From NCBI GenBank assembly GCA_009602735.1, contig WELA01003365.1:201261-265260 (forward strand): DNA of 64,000 bases, in the 5' to 3' direction. The notes below the pieces were generated by a model that was not told the DNA's origin, made no database searches, and saw nothing but the letters and a program-made list of their open reading frames with translations. The DNA is from Mesotaenium endlicherianum (Eukaryota; Streptophyta; Zygnematophyceae; Zygnematales; Mesotaeniaceae). Both the position numbers and the translations under genes were made by a program. Of the stretch, positions 33,651 through 44,248 are shown piece after piece. Positions within the stretch are counted from its first letter, which is position 1. Each line of letters begins with the position of its first letter.

Positions 33651-33905
33651 CTCAAACCATCAAGTTAACAGTACATAAATATTGCCAGGAATATGATAAG
33701 CATGACTACGAATGTGCCTTGCCATGGCCAACCATGGACTTTTCAGCCTAGTTATGGGATGCTCGCGTATTGGTTCACGACTGACGTATTACACTATGTA
33801 CTTTGACGTATTTTCAATACTTAAACTACGCGTCCCGACGAGGTGAAAATGAATTTTTGACGATTTGAAAATGTAACATTGATTGTTTACTTTCACCACC
33901 TCCAT
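33651..33905. other. Short unique stretch left of E5
   Basis: No gene was found. Elements such as ACGTATT recur here and in 42860-42950, which was contiguous with it before E5 inserted. Confidence 0.4.
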
Positions 33906-34651
33906 TGAAATGAATCGACTTACCAAATAGGCGATTAACAATTAATAAAGATCTTTATATCAGCAAGTAATCTTTATGGTATTTCCGTTAACTCGTTTAA
34001 ACGGCAAAGGACAATACACTAGCAGGGAATACTACTCGTCAGTCAAATGAGAGTAAACTAGCATCAATAATGCAAATCAGTAAACTCATACATAAGCAAG
34101 GTTAGAAGACAGTGTGTATCAATGGCTTCTCGCCTTGGATTCAGATCTCTCTCAGTAAGCTGTACAAGAGAGTTGGCCTCGTTTCCGAATGCCGAACTCG
34201 AGAGCAATGCCTAGCATATGTACATGGAATGAGTTTACTGTTCAACGGTCAGTGCGATGGCACCGCCTACCCGGGAGTTAACCACGTTGGTAGGACCTCG
34301 GTTAACCAAATCCACCGCCATCTCCCATCATCCCGAATAGCCATCCATCATAGGGATGTCATCTGGCCATTCATCTAGCATATCGCACTTAGATGCATAT
34401 CAAGGCAGTTCGCTGCTACCGAGTACGGAAGTCAGCTGGCTGTCAAAGAATGTGTCAGCAAGCTGACTTAAGTTGACTTCAGCCTGCTGCTTTTGGCCGA
34501 GTCATTAAACTGATAATTATGTAAAGTCCAGCAGACTGATTATTAACTAAAGTTCAGCAGACTGACTACTAACTAAAGTTCAGCAGGCTGAACTAAATTA
34601 ACTATTATATTTAAATGAATATTATATCTACTAATATACTGATTCATTACA
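33906..34651 (-). repeat. E5 3' LTR
   Basis: 746 bp. It has three U3 repeat units (34527-34553, 34554-34579, 34580-34594) against two in the LTRs of E2, E4 and E7, which accounts for its greater length. It differs from the E5 5' LTR at roughly fifteen sites by eye. Confidence 0.93.
34527..34594 (-). repeat. U3 tandem units with dyad motif
   Basis: 2.6 units of 26-27 bp around TCAGCAGACTGA followed by TACTAACTAAAG. On the element strand the last unit contains TTCAGCCTGCTGAA, a perfect 6-bp dyad around two bases. The unit number varies between LTRs of the family. Confidence 0.75.
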
Positions 34652-34664
34652 ATCCCTCCAACTT
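34652..34664 (-). promoter_or_regulatory. E5 polypurine tract
   Basis: AAGTTGGAGGGAT on the minus strand, directly before the 3' LTR. Confidence 0.85.
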
Positions 34665-34764
34665 AACTTGTTGTCGCCTCGACAACATTAAACTGCAAAA
34701 GCTTTAAATAAAGAAACTGACCCTGACCAGCCTCCCTTACTGACTATCTTTTCAGCCTGTCACC

Positions 34765-36441
34765 TTAAGGGGTGGTTCCTGGGGCTTCAGGATCAGGGGA
34801 CGGAGATCTGGACCTAGATCTGGACAGCCCTCTAGGTCTGTCAGCTGGCCTTCTAAAGAACCCGGTTTGCTCTAAAGTTGGACCTCGAGGAGAACGAAGG
34901 ATGGTAGCCTGCTCTTCAACCACTTGGGTGTTGATGCCCACATAGACAGGCATTCCAGTAGGATGCTGAAATACATTGGCTAGAGGTACATGCCCCTGAG
35001 CGGAGGGGGAGGCTGGCATACCTCTGGCCCACCCGCGTGTCCCTCTTCTGGCACCCCTGTCCTCTGGGGATTTCTGCCTGTGTCTGCTGCCCAATACAGT
35101 CAGATCAGCTTCTTCCCCTGCTTGGGCAGGTGGGCTGGGGGAGCGAGCGCGGGGTCCAGTTGTCGCCATAACGGGGATCACATTCCAAACACCTGATCGT
35201 GGTTCTTTAGGAAGCGCCCCTACCTGTCCCTGGGTATCCTGAGTACCTGCTGCTGATGCTTCTCCTCTGCCCTGTTCTTCTTCCTCAGCCTCCTCATCCT
35301 CCTCCTCGGAGAGAGTAGGGGTCTCGTCCACTAAGTCGTCCTGCTCCCTAGTAGACATGGAGTAGTCTACCGACCTCCCTTTCTTAGGGCGCGCTGGAGG
35401 TTGCTTGGCCTTCAGCCTACTGATATCTATCCGGCCTGCATTCTTTGCCCATTTGACAAAGGCATGCTTTCCCTTAGAGAAGTAGTCTCTTCCCCTCCTC
35501 CTATGTTCCTTGGTCTCTGCATTCATATTGCTCAGGCATTCATTCAGCCTGGGGTCCCAAGGGGCAATGTGAGGTGGTAGGATGAGATAGCCGTCTAGGC
35601 CATAGTGGAAGTCATCCGGTTGGGCTCGATCACACTCCTACTTCTTGTTTGTGACGGTCATCCACCTCCAGTCTGTTGGCTGCTGGTAGTACTGGGGTCC
35701 GTGCTCAGCCTTCCTCAGTTTACACGGGAACCAGTGGGGAGAGAACATCTGCTGTCCTGCTTCCCTGGCCAAGTACTCCCAGCTCCTTCTCTCAACTTCA
35801 TTGTAAGCTGGCAGGAGTGTGAGGTAGAATACCGTATCCTTAAAGCTATCGGGCCGCATGCTCACCATCCGGATGAGTCTCTGATCTCCCACTATTCCCG
35901 GTATGGGGACCGGCTTGTCCTCTGAATCATCTGCGAGATACCGGGCCTGCTCTGCTGTATAGCCCACCATCTTAGCATAATCTTCGTAAAGGACCACGCC
36001 GGTGTGTGTCTCGATGTACCTGTCCAGTGCTGTAGCTCCTTCCTTCTGTAGCAGTGTTGTCTGTTCCAGCCTGTTGATCTCCTGGGCTGCCAGCAATGCT
36101 TCCTTCAGGTTATCGAAGTTTTGGCCACCCACCACAGTATACCTGTAAGTGGCCAAGCTCTTCTGTCTGTCCGCTTCAATCTTTTTTCTTTTCTCCTCTT
36201 CTGCCGCTGCCGCTTCTTCTTGCTGTTTCTTCTGTCTCTCCTCCTCAGCCTTCCTGAGGTTTTCCGCTTCCTGATCCTTCTTCCTCTGTGCCTCTTCTGC
36301 CGCCTCTTGTTGCTTGCGGACCCTTTCTTGTTCTCTCCTGGTGAGGGACGTCGCCGCCAGCTCCTTCTGGTATTGCTCCATTGTCCTCCTGGCTTCTTCT
36401 GCCTTGCGCTTTCTGTCCTCCTTTTGTGTGGTGGGCGCCAT
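34765..36441 (-). pseudogene. E5 ORF3 (version b), one premature stop
   Basis: 559 codons from MAPTTQKEDRKRKAEE. Residues about 5-100 form a Lys/Glu/Gln-rich coiled coil. Next come YRYTVVGGQNFDNLKEALLA, VVLYEDYAKMVGYTAEQARY and NEVERRSWEYLAREAGQQMF, then HWFPCKL, PTDWRWMTV, LILPPHIAPWDPRLN, YFSKGKHAFVKWAKNAG, KKGRSVDYSM and an acidic run. The end has GHVPLANVFQHPTGMPVYVG and an Arg/Ser tail (GLSRSRSRSPSPDPEAPG). A TAG at 35638-35640 replaces the CAG of E7; the rest is open. I do not recognise the family. It has no signal peptide or membrane span. The start is the ATG right after the conserved TGTGCAGG. Confidence 0.78.
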
Positions 36442-36708
36442 CCTGCACATGTAACCAGGGCACAAGTTAGTAGGATATGGACCTTTGTCATAGGGATTGC
36501 AGGAAGTATGTTAGTATTTAGTATAGTGGCTTCGCTGCTGTTTACCTTACAGGATGATTGCTAAAAGTTGACGTAGTTGCGATGCGCTACACATAAACGT
36601 ATGAGTGTGTTTTTATCGCTCTCGCTCACTAACTGTCATATATTTTCCCCTCCAACTTAAATGGAGACAGGACCGCCTGTCACCTTCCCGTGTCAACTGA
36701 AATGACAG

Positions 36709-39700
36709 TTATGGAGGGACTCCAGCGGCCCGAAGGTGGAACCGTGTCAACGCCCCTTTGGCATTGGTCAAGTGGTCCTTAAACTCCCAAGTGTCCCCAG
36801 AGGCATCGTAACCCTTCCATCGAATGAGGTATTTCATGACATATTTAGACGATCGACGGACCGAGCGAGCGTCTAAAATCTCATCGACCTCATATTCCTC
36901 AGGGTCGCCGTCCCGGACAGCGGGGACCGGTCCCGGTTGGACAGGGAACCGACCTGTGAACAGTGTATCACCTTTGATGTACGGTTCCAGGAAGGAGACA
37001 TTAAAGACCGGGTGCCCCTTGTATTCAGCTGACATGTTCAGTTTGTAAGCATTCTGACCGACACGACGGACCACCGAATATGGACCGACCCAGACAGGGC
37101 CAAGCTTTTTCTTGACCACACCAGGGAGGTACAGGTGCTGAGAATGCAGTTTGACTAAATCCCCCTTGGAAAATGTCAGTTCCCGACGGTGTTGATTAGC
37201 GTATTTTTGTTGGTTTTCTTGGGCCGTGTGCAAGTTTCGTTGGACTTCTGACAGGGTGTCAGCAAACTCCTGAGTTAACTGGAGGGAGACCGGGTTGTCA
37301 ATCCCTTCAGGGTGAGTTAAAGATTCCCCTAGCACATCTAGAGGAGACTTAGGGACTCTACCCAGGCTGAGTTCAAAAGGAGTTTTGCCCGTTGACGCGT
37401 GCACCGCACTGTTGACCGCAAACTGAATTTGAGGCAACAGGTCATCCCAATTATCTTGTTTTTGGTTAATATATGCTCTCAGCACCTCCTGCAGAACTCG
37501 GTTAGTTCTTTCAGTCTGCCCATCAGTCTGAGGGTGGTTTGCTGTGCTGAGCAGCTGTTTGACTCCCATTAACCCCATTAAAGCTCTCCAGAACTTAGAG
37601 GTGAATTTTGAGTCTCTGTCTGAGATGATATTAGAAGGGAGCCCATGTTGGCATACTACATGGTTGTAAAACTGTCTCGCTGTTTCGAGTGCAGTCACTT
37701 TGACAGTTGTGGGGATAAAAATGACCATTTTTGTCAGTTTATCCACGACTACCAGTATTGAATCATGCCCGTTGGCAGTTCTTGGTAGTGAGACCACCCA
37801 GTCCATGGATATAGTTTCCCAGCGTCCCGCTGGGATGGGTAGCGGTTGCAAGAGACCTCCGGGTGGTGTGTGCCGAGACTTATTTCTCTGACACTGGTCA
37901 CAGGACTTGACATATTTCAAGACCTCCCGGGGTAACCCCTCCCAATGATAATGTTTTGCCAGTTTGCCAACAGTTTTGGCCTGCCCCAAATGTCCACCCA
38001 GGAGACTGTCATGAGCTTGACTCAGTAAGAGAGACCTTATTTCCAAGTTATTAGGAATGACCAGCTTCAGCCTGCCTGAAGTGGTTTCAGTCACCCAGAC
38101 CCCTCCCTTGAGCTTATACCCGAGTGCAGTAGCACGACACACACCAGTAGTGGGGCTGGGCTCAAATGTTGGGTCAGAAAGGTAGGCTTTCCTAAGTTGT
38201 TCAAGGAAGGACTTTTTCACCTTTAGTGAAGTGAGTGCACACAGGACTTTATCTACAGCATGCTGACTAAAGTTCCTTTCTTGCAAGTCAGGTCTTCTAG
38301 AGAGTGCATCAGCAGGATTCAACTTCCCTGGTTTGTAGTCGATCTGGACTTGGAACTGCTCCAGCATCTGGCTCCAGCGGTTCTCCCTCCTCGACAGCTT
38401 GGACTTCTTCTGAAAGTGGGTCAGAGCTAGATGATCTGTAATCACCTTAAAAGCTTTACCATGTAAGTATGCTCTCCACTGTTTGAGTACATGAATGATA
38501 GCTAGCAGCTCTTTATCATGCACTGAGTAATTAATCTCCGCTGGATTAAATTTCATAGACTCATACAACACAGGATGCCACTCCTGCCGTACCTTACCAT
38601 CCTTTGTGGTTTTGTCAGCAGGCTGCAACAAAATAGCACCCATGGCAAAATCAGAGGCATCAGTAACCACCTGCACCGGTTTGCTGGGGTCATACACGGC
38701 TAGCACTGGGGCAGAACAAAGGGCATCTTTAAGGGTCTGGAAGGCAGCCTGCTGCTCTTCCCCCCACACATACCCGATGTCTTTCTTAGTAAGGTCAGTC
38801 AGTTTACTGGCCTTTGTGGAATAATTCTCAATAAATCTCCTATAGTAGTTAGCCAACCCGAGGAAGGATCTAACTTCAGAGACAGACTGTGGTACTGGCC
38901 AGTCCCTTATGGTCTGGACTTTCTTAGGATCCACACTGATGCCCTCTTTACTGACAACGTGGCCTAAGAATTCAATACTTTCCTTAAAGAAATCACACTT
39001 GCTCATTTTAGCATACAAGTGATTTTTCCGCAGAGTGTCCAGCACTTTCTTTAAGTGTTCAGTGTGCTGAGCTTCATCTTTAGAGAAAATTAAAATATCA
39101 TCCAGGAAAACTTGCACAAACTTATCCAAATAAGGTCTGAAAATGTCATTCATAGCACCCATAAAGGTAGCAGGAGCATTAGTCAGTCCAAATGGCATCA
39201 CGTTGAACTCATAGTGTCCATAACGTGTGCGGAAAGCAGTCTTGTGTTCATCCCCCTCAGCAATTCTGATTTGATGATAACCACTCTTGAGATCTATCTT
39301 ACTGAACACCTTAGCGCCAGACAGGGTATCAAGCAAGTCCTCGATTCTGGGTAAAGCATACTTGTTCTTTACTGTAATTCTGTTCAGGGCTCTGTAATCC
39401 ACACACATCCGCATACTGCCATCCTTTTTCTTAACAAATAGGATAGGTGCGCCGTACGGTGATTTACTGGGAGAAATGTAACCATTTTCCTCCAGCTCTG
39501 CAATCTGTGTTTTCAACTCCTCGCTCTCCAAATAAGACAAGCCATAAGTGCGTTGCCAGGGTGGCTGGCTACCAGGTAATAGATCAATCCTATGATCTAC
39601 TTCCCTTTTAGGGGGTAGTCCTGGAGGCATGTTAAACACATCAGTGTACTGAGCAACAATTTTTGCAGCAGTAGGGTGCTCCGGAGGGCTTACCTTTTTC

Positions 39701-40425
39701 TCAACCACTTCTTCAGGTTGAGGAGGTACCTCTCTTAGCAGCAGACAGAACATTCTGTCTTCCTTCTGGTTCCAGCTTTTGACGAACTCCATTGCATTCA
39801 GCAACTTGCATCCTTCTGGAAGCCTCTTCTTTTCCTTCATTTGCCATCCACACAGGACAAGAGGAAGAGCACTGGTGGGTGCCAAGTCAGTCTGCCCATC
39901 ACTGGCTCCTCTCACTTTAACTGTACCTCTGCTCCAACACACTTCAGCTTGATGTCTATTAAGCCAGGACCTGCCTAGCACGAGATCATAAAAGCCAGTG
40001 TTGAGTACCTCAAATGTAAGCGTTTCAGTTAGAACTGCAATGCCAGAACCTAACTGGACCTCAATAGGCTTGGTTATAACTCCTCCCGGGATACTTGAGG
40101 CATCTCCAAGGAATATTTTTCTATTCCCTTGGGTGACAGTAGGCAGCCTTAGCCGCTTAACTAAGTCCTTGTGAATAAAAGTATGTGACGCCCCTCCGTC
40201 AACAAATGCCCTCACCTTCCTACCTGCAATCATGCAATGCAGTAGGATAGGGGGGACTGTCTTTTCCTGACTTTCGCATTGTTCTCCTGACGTAGCAAAG
40301 AAATGTTGGACATCAGGTGGAACAAGAGCATCCAGAGTGTGCACTCTCTGGACGTCTATATTACTGATGGTCTCCTTTATCTGTTTGTCAGGCATGCATA
40401 GTGAATCCAGTTCAGCAGGACCCAT
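36709..40425 (-). CDS. pol: E5 Pol polyprotein, intact
   Basis: 1238 residues from the first ATG; the frame is open further upstream into gag, so translation probably enters by -1 frameshift. Domains: protease about 60-165 with [11 protein letters not shown] (D76; Gly in place of the usual Ser or Thr); RT about 300-490 with [25 protein letters not shown] and FLDD at 440-443; RNase H about 575-710 with [24 protein letters not shown] and ITDHLAL. The integrase zinc region has H805, H812, C842 and C845, and the core D875, D936 and E972 (DD35E). A GPY-type tail and a chromodomain near 1170-1225 ([37 protein letters not shown]) follow. It makes DNA copies of the element and inserts them. No lesion is visible. 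Confidence 0.95.
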   Translation of the reverse strand: MGPAELDSLCMPDKQIKETISNIDVQRVHTLDALVPPDVQHFFATSGEQCESQEKTVPPILLHCMIAGRKVRAFVDGGASHTFIHKDLVKRLRLPTVTQGNRKIFLGDASSIPGGVITKPIEVQLGSGIAVLTETLTFEVLNTGFYDLVLGRSWLNRHQAEVCWSRGTVKVRGASDGQTDLAPTSALPLVLCGWQMKEKKRLPEGCKLLNAMEFVKSWNQKEDRMFCLLLREVPPQPEEVVEKKVSPPEHPTAAKIVAQYTDVFNMPPGLPPKREVDHRIDLLPGSQPPWQRTYGLSYLESEELKTQIAELEENGYISPSKSPYGAPILFVKKKDGSMRMCVDYRALNRITVKNKYALPRIEDLLDTLSGAKVFSKIDLKSGYHQIRIAEGDEHKTAFRTRYGHYEFNVMPFGLTNAPATFMGAMNDIFRPYLDKFVQVFLDDILIFSKDEAQHTEHLKKVLDTLRKNHLYAKMSKCDFFKESIEFLGHVVSKEGISVDPKKVQTIRDWPVPQSVSEVRSFLGLANYYRRFIENYSTKASKLTDLTKKDIGYVWGEEQQAAFQTLKDALCSAPVLAVYDPSKPVQVVTDASDFAMGAILLQPADKTTKDGKVRQEWHPVLYESMKFNPAEINYSVHDKELLAIIHVLKQWRAYLHGKAFKVITDHLALTHFQKKSKLSRRENRWSQMLEQFQVQIDYKPGKLNPADALSRRPDLQERNFSQHAVDKVLCALTSLKVKKSFLEQLRKAYLSDPTFEPSPTTGVCRATALGYKLKGGVWVTETTSGRLKLVIPNNLEIRSLLLSQAHDSLLGGHLGQAKTVGKLAKHYHWEGLPREVLKYVKSCDQCQRNKSRHTPPGGLLQPLPIPAGRWETISMDWVVSLPRTANGHDSILVVVDKLTKMVIFIPTTVKVTALETARQFYNHVVCQHGLPSNIISDRDSKFTSKFWRALMGLMGVKQLLSTANHPQTDGQTERTNRVLQEVLRAYINQKQDNWDDLLPQIQFAVNSAVHASTGKTPFELSLGRVPKSPLDVLGESLTHPEGIDNPVSLQLTQEFADTLSEVQRNLHTAQENQQKYANQHRRELTFSKGDLVKLHSQHLYLPGVVKKKLGPVWVGPYSVVRRVGQNAYKLNMSAEYKGHPVFNVSFLEPYIKGDTLFTGRFPVQPGPVPAVRDGDPEEYEVDEILDARSVRRSSKYVMKYLIRWKGYDASGDTWEFKDHLTNAKGALTRFHLRAAGVPP

Positions 40426-40476
40426 AATACCTGCTACGAGGGCAGCTAGTGACGACTCACTATCTCTAGCATCCTC

Positions 40477-40518
40477 ACAGTCAGTAGACTGGATTACTGA
40501 CTGTTGCTGTCTTTTAAA
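40477..40518 (-). promoter_or_regulatory. E5 gag-pol -1 frameshift signal
   Basis: Slippery TTTAAAA (40512-40518 on the minus strand), a 7-nt spacer, then a perfect 10-bp stem (arms 40495-40504 and 40477-40486) with an 8-nt loop. The gag stop codon lies at the stem-loop boundary. Confidence 0.8.
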
Positions 40519-41972
40519 GGCTGGTCTTTTCTCTCGACCTTAGGCAGGTGCTTGACCGGACACTGTTCTCTGTAGTGGCCTTTCTGCTGACAATGGTAGC
40601 AAGTAGATTTTGCTGAGGCTGGTCTCGGCTTAGTCCTACCACCACCCCTTCCATAGCCACCTCGAGAGGGACCACCTCTACCTCTAGACTGAATAGCATT
40701 GTACTCATACTCATATTCATCACCCTGATTATCCTCAGCCTGGTCTCCTTCAACTGCATTGTAGGAACCGTGGGGCTTTTTGACAATCTTAGACACCAAA
40801 GCGTTACTCTGGCGCTTGTGATTGAACTGCTGCTGATCCCAGGCGTCAGCATCCTGGATCAAGTCAGCCAGTTTCTCATACTTTTTCTCAGCAAAATGAC
40901 CAGAGACCTCGGATTTCAAGCCATACCTGAAGTATGCTATCCTATACCGTTCTGGCAAATCAGGCTGCTTCATCATGTTCTCTTGGAACTTTTGAGCAAA
41001 CTCAGCAACTGAAGTGGTCTGCTTCAGTGTCAGGGAGATCATCGCATAGATAGCTTTCTCCTGCTGGTTGATGACATCAAACTTCTCATGCAACTTCTCG
41101 ACAAACTCTACCCACGTAGGGTCACCGAGTTGCCGAGCCTTACGCTCTTCCTTCCAGTAAAGCCACCAGTCTGCGGCACTGCCTTTCAGTAGCGCACCGG
41201 TGTGCCTGACCTTCTCGTAATCTTGCAGTTCTGGGTAGTTCTCCAGCCACTGCTCAACATCCGCGAGAAACTTGATCAGGTAATATTTTCTGTTTCCCTC
41301 AGGATCATAGTCCTGGGGAGGTTTCGGCTTGGGCTTACTAGGCCCTCGGCCACCACCACTAGTGGTGTGAGACCCCAGTTGGTCTCTGTCCCGGAGTAGG
41401 GACATTATGATTCTTTTGTCCTCCTGCTGGGACTGATACATGGTCGCCATTTGCGACTGCATCTGAACGAACAATGCTCCCAAGTCTACATTTTGGGGTG
41501 GTAGATTAGCAAATGCAGCAGCAGCATTGGCATCTACTCGCTGAGTAGTGTCCTCAACAATCCCTCTTGCTCCTGCAGCAGCAATTCCTGCCGCATTCAG
41601 CCGGTCACGTATTTGACCTAGGGGTACATTGAGTTGTACGGCAGGAGGTGGGTTCAGAACATTGGCCCTTGATGCCATAAGTTCTTCAACAGTGCGCTCG
41701 TCAGCTGGCTGTCCTTCCCTCCTTTGTATATCTTCAGCGGCCTTTGCTACTTGTTCAGCTTCTAGTCTGGCTATCTCCTCCTCAGCTTGCTGAGCTGCGA
41801 CTGAGGCAATAGCAGCTGCCTCATCTGCAGCCTCCCTAGCTGCAGTATCCGCTACTGCTTCCGAATAGGTACGGTTTCCCGCTACATGGCTTTCCGCCTG
41901 GTTTTCGACATTCTCGTTATCCTGGTTCTCCATGTCTCGGGAGTTGCTAGTTTGAGACCTTGTCCTTACCAT
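40494..41972 (-). CDS. gag: E5 Gag, intact
   Basis: 492 residues, identical in sequence to the Gag of E7 and E8. Residues about 40-95 are Ala/Glu/Gln-rich and probably coiled coil. About 225-375 is the capsid (retrotransposon Gag) domain ([60 protein letters not shown]). Near 425-450 an acidic run is followed by [17 protein letters not shown]. The CCHC knuckle [14 protein letters not shown] spans 458-471. It forms the particle and binds genomic RNA. The ATG overlaps ATGGTAAGG, which itself resembles a splice donor. Confidence 0.95.
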   Translation of the reverse strand: MVRTRSQTSNSRDMENQDNENVENQAESHVAGNRTYSEAVADTAAREAADEAAAIASVAAQQAEEEIARLEAEQVAKAAEDIQRREGQPADERTVEELMASRANVLNPPPAVQLNVPLGQIRDRLNAAGIAAAGARGIVEDTTQRVDANAAAAFANLPPQNVDLGALFVQMQSQMATMYQSQQEDKRIIMSLLRDRDQLGSHTTSGGGRGPSKPKPKPPQDYDPEGNRKYYLIKFLADVEQWLENYPELQDYEKVRHTGALLKGSAADWWLYWKEERKARQLGDPTWVEFVEKLHEKFDVINQQEKAIYAMISLTLKQTTSVAEFAQKFQENMMKQPDLPERYRIAYFRYGLKSEVSGHFAEKKYEKLADLIQDADAWDQQQFNHKRQSNALVSKIVKKPHGSYNAVEGDQAEDNQGDEYEYEYNAIQSRGRGGPSRGGYGRGGGRTKPRPASAKSTCYHCQQKGHYREQCPVKHLPKVERKDQPLKDSNSQ

Positions 41973-41993
41973 ACAAAGAAGACTGTGATAACT

Positions 41994-42005
41994 GCTCCGA
42001 TACCA
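41994..42005 (-). promoter_or_regulatory. E5 primer binding site (tRNA-iMet)
   Basis: TGGTATCGGAGC on the minus strand, one base inside the 5' LTR. Confidence 0.85.
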
Positions 42006-42006
42006 C

Positions 42007-42753
42007 TGAAATGAATCGACTTACCAAATAGGCGATTAACAATTAATAAAGATCTTTATATCAGCAAGTAATCTTTATGGTATTTCCGTTAACTAGTTAA
42101 ACGGCAAAGGACAATACACTAGCAGGGAATAATACTCGTAAGTCAAATGCGAGTAAACTAGCATCAATAATGCAAATCAGTAAACTCATACATAAGCAAG
42201 GTTAGAAGACAGTGCGTATCAATGGCTTCTCGCCTTGGATTCAGATCTCTCTCAGTAAGCTGTACAAGAGAGTTGGCCTCGTTTCCGAATGCCGAACTCG
42301 AGAGCAATGCCTAGCATATGTACATGGAATGAGTTTACTGTTCAACGGTCAGTGCGATGGCACCGCCTACCCGGGAGTTAACCACGTTGGTAGGACCTCG
42401 GTTAACCAAATCCACCGCCATCTCCCATCATTTCGAATAGCCATCCATCATGGGGATGTCATCTGGCCATTCATCTAGCAGGTGGTACTTAGATGCATAT
42501 CAAGGCAGTTCGCTGCTACCGAGCACGGAAGTCAGCTGGCTGTCAAAGAATGTGTCAGCAAGCTGACTTAAGTTGACTTCAGCCTGCTGCTTTTGGCCGA
42601 GTCATTAAACTGATAATTATGTAAAGTCCAGCAGACTGATTATTAACTTAAGTGTTCAGCAGGCTGACTACTAACTAAAGTTCAGCAGGCTGAACTAAAT
42701 TAACTATTATATTTAAATGAATATTATATCTACTAATATACTGATTCATTACA
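42007..42753 (-). repeat. E5 5' LTR
   Basis: 747 bp with three U3 units. Across its inner part it is closer to the E7 and E8 5' LTRs than to its own 3' LTR. Examples are AAGTACCACCTGC and CTCGCATTTGACTTACGAG, which the E5 and E7 3' LTRs lack. Confidence 0.93.
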
Positions 42754-43302
42754 TTCATATAATAGAAGATTGAGTTCTTTACCATTTGCGATCCATCGTG
42801 CTCAAAATTCTAACCAAATTGAAAATGATAAGTCCTGCTAAAGTTCCGAGATCTTCGACAAATGTATTACACATGTATTTCCATTCTTTTAACACGTATT
42901 TTTGCGATTTGTATTCGTTATACGTATTTTTCAAATACATATTTTATAAATAAGCTTTTCAACAAGCTAGTCGCTTTGGCAAATTACTTGGATTTTGTCT
43001 AGAAGAAATCCGTGGTGCCTATGAGCATTAATTTGGACGTTGAATTGGTGAAGAACAGGGCTGTTAAAAGTAATAATACGTCGGAAGCTGTGGTTTGAGT
43101 GTACGGTGCAAGCTGCTTTGAACAACCTAAAGATTGCATAGAAATGAGACACACAGCGCTCAACGAAGACCAGAAATGAGAGCTATCACTTGCAAAGGAC
43201 GCAGCTCCAAGCAGGAGACTTCGTATATTGAAAGCGGCAATTTCACCATCGACCTCGGCTCAAGATCAGCTAAATTTGTGACTTAAGCATACATTTGAGA
43301 AT
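42754..43302. other. Unique stretch between E5 and E6, no gene seen
   Basis: AT-rich DNA with only a 61-codon frame that shows no recognisable motif. It is the centre of the inverted arrangement E5/E7. Confidence 0.5.
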
Positions 43303-43494
43303 TGTAATGAATTAGGATACTGGTTGATATAATATTCATTTAAATAATATAGTTAATTAAGTTCATCCTGCTGAACTCTAGTCAACAATCAGTCTGCTGG
43401 ACTTTACACTTCATATCTGTTTAATGACTTGGCCGGAAGTAGCAGGCTGAGGTCACCTTAAGTCAGCTTGCTGACACATTCTTTGACAGCCAGC
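43303..43494 (+). repeat. E6 5' LTR, first part
   Basis: Starts TGTAATGAATTAGG and runs through the U3 units to ACAGCCAGC, where E7 begins. Together with 52415-52942 it makes 720 bp, the full family length. Confidence 0.88.
43490..43494. repeat. Target-site duplication of E7, left copy (CCAGC)
   Basis: CCAGC precedes E7 and recurs exactly at 52410-52414, right after E7. Confidence 0.92.
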
Positions 43495-44214
43495 TGTAAT
43501 GAATCAGTATATTAGTGGATATAATATTCATTTGAATATAATAGTTAATTAAGTTCAGCCTGCTGAACTTTAGTTAATAGTCAGTCTGCTGGACTTTACA
43601 TAATTATCAGTTTAATGACTCAGTAAAAAGCAGCAGGCTGAAAGTCCATATAAGTCAGCTTGCTGACACATTCTTTGACAGCCAGCTGACTTCCGTGCTC
43701 GGTAGCAGCAAACTGCCTTGATATGCATCTAAGTACCACCTGCTAGATGAATGGCCAGATGACATCCCTATGATGGATGGCTATTCGAAATGATGGGAGA
43801 TGGCGGTGGATTTGGTTAACCGAGGTCCTACCAACGTGGTTAACTCCCGGGTAGGCGGTGCCATCGCACTGACCGTTGAACAGTAAACTCATTCCATGTA
43901 CATATGCTAGGCATTGCTCTCGAGTTCGGCATTCGGAAACGAGGCCAACTCTCTTGTACAGCTTACTGAGAGAGATCTGAATCCAAGGCGAGAAGCCATT
44001 GATACGCACTGTCTTCTAACCTTGCTTATGTATGAGTTTACTGATTTGCATTATTGATGCTAGTTTACTCGCATTTGACTTACGAGTATTATTCACTGCT
44101 AGTGTGTTGTCCTTTGCCGTTTAACTAGTTAACGGAAATACCATAAAGATTACTTGCTGATATAAAGATCTTTATTAATTGTTAATCGCCTATTTGGTAA
44201 GTCGATTCATTTCA
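43495..44214 (+). repeat. E7 5' LTR
   Basis: 720 bp with two U3 units. The dyads TTCAGCCTGCTGAA and GTCAGCTTGCTGAC lie in the first 200 bp. TATAAAG occurs at 44161-44167 and a perfect donor-like GTAAGT at 44197-44202. Confidence 0.94.
44197..44202 (+). promoter_or_regulatory. Candidate splice donor at LTR end
   Basis: TTTG followed by GTAAGT fits the plant 5' splice-site consensus from position +1 to +6. The same hexamer is kept at this position in almost every family A LTR (E4 3' LTR has GTGAGT). It could serve a spliced ORF3 RNA. Use has not been shown. Confidence 0.5.
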
Positions 44215-44215
44215 G

Positions 44216-44227
44216 TGGTATCGGAGC
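44216..44227 (+). promoter_or_regulatory. E7 primer binding site (tRNA-iMet)
   Basis: TGGTATCGGAGC, one base after the LTR. Confidence 0.87.
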
Positions 44228-44248
44228 AGTTATCACAGTCTTCTTTGT

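Larger units (their letters stand above)
33906..42753 (-). mobile_element. E5: full-length family A element, gag and pol intact
   Basis: 8848 bp, flanked by TCCAT (33901-33905) and TTCAT (42754-42758), a 5-bp target duplication with one change. Gag (492 residues) and Pol (1238 residues) are open. ORF3 (version b) has one premature stop. It faces E7 head to head across about 740 bp, and the two form an imperfect inverted repeat with arms of nearly 9 kb. It is the best reference copy of the family in the window. Confidence 0.94.

Noticed and set aside
36121-36564. Hydrophobic frame antisense to ORF3 that looks membrane-like (LLSLPEVFRFLILLPL)
   Set aside because: It is the reverse complement of a Lys/Glu coiled coil, which automatically gives Leu/Phe/Ser-rich translation.
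43743-44009. An 80-88 codon frame antisense to nearly every family A LTR (GFSPWIQISLSKLYKRVGLV...)
   Set aside because: The LTRs are near-identical copies, so shared openness is not evidence of selection. The frame starts with GTG or an ATG in another frame depending on a one-base indel, and it is lost in the LTRs at 32281 and 51688.
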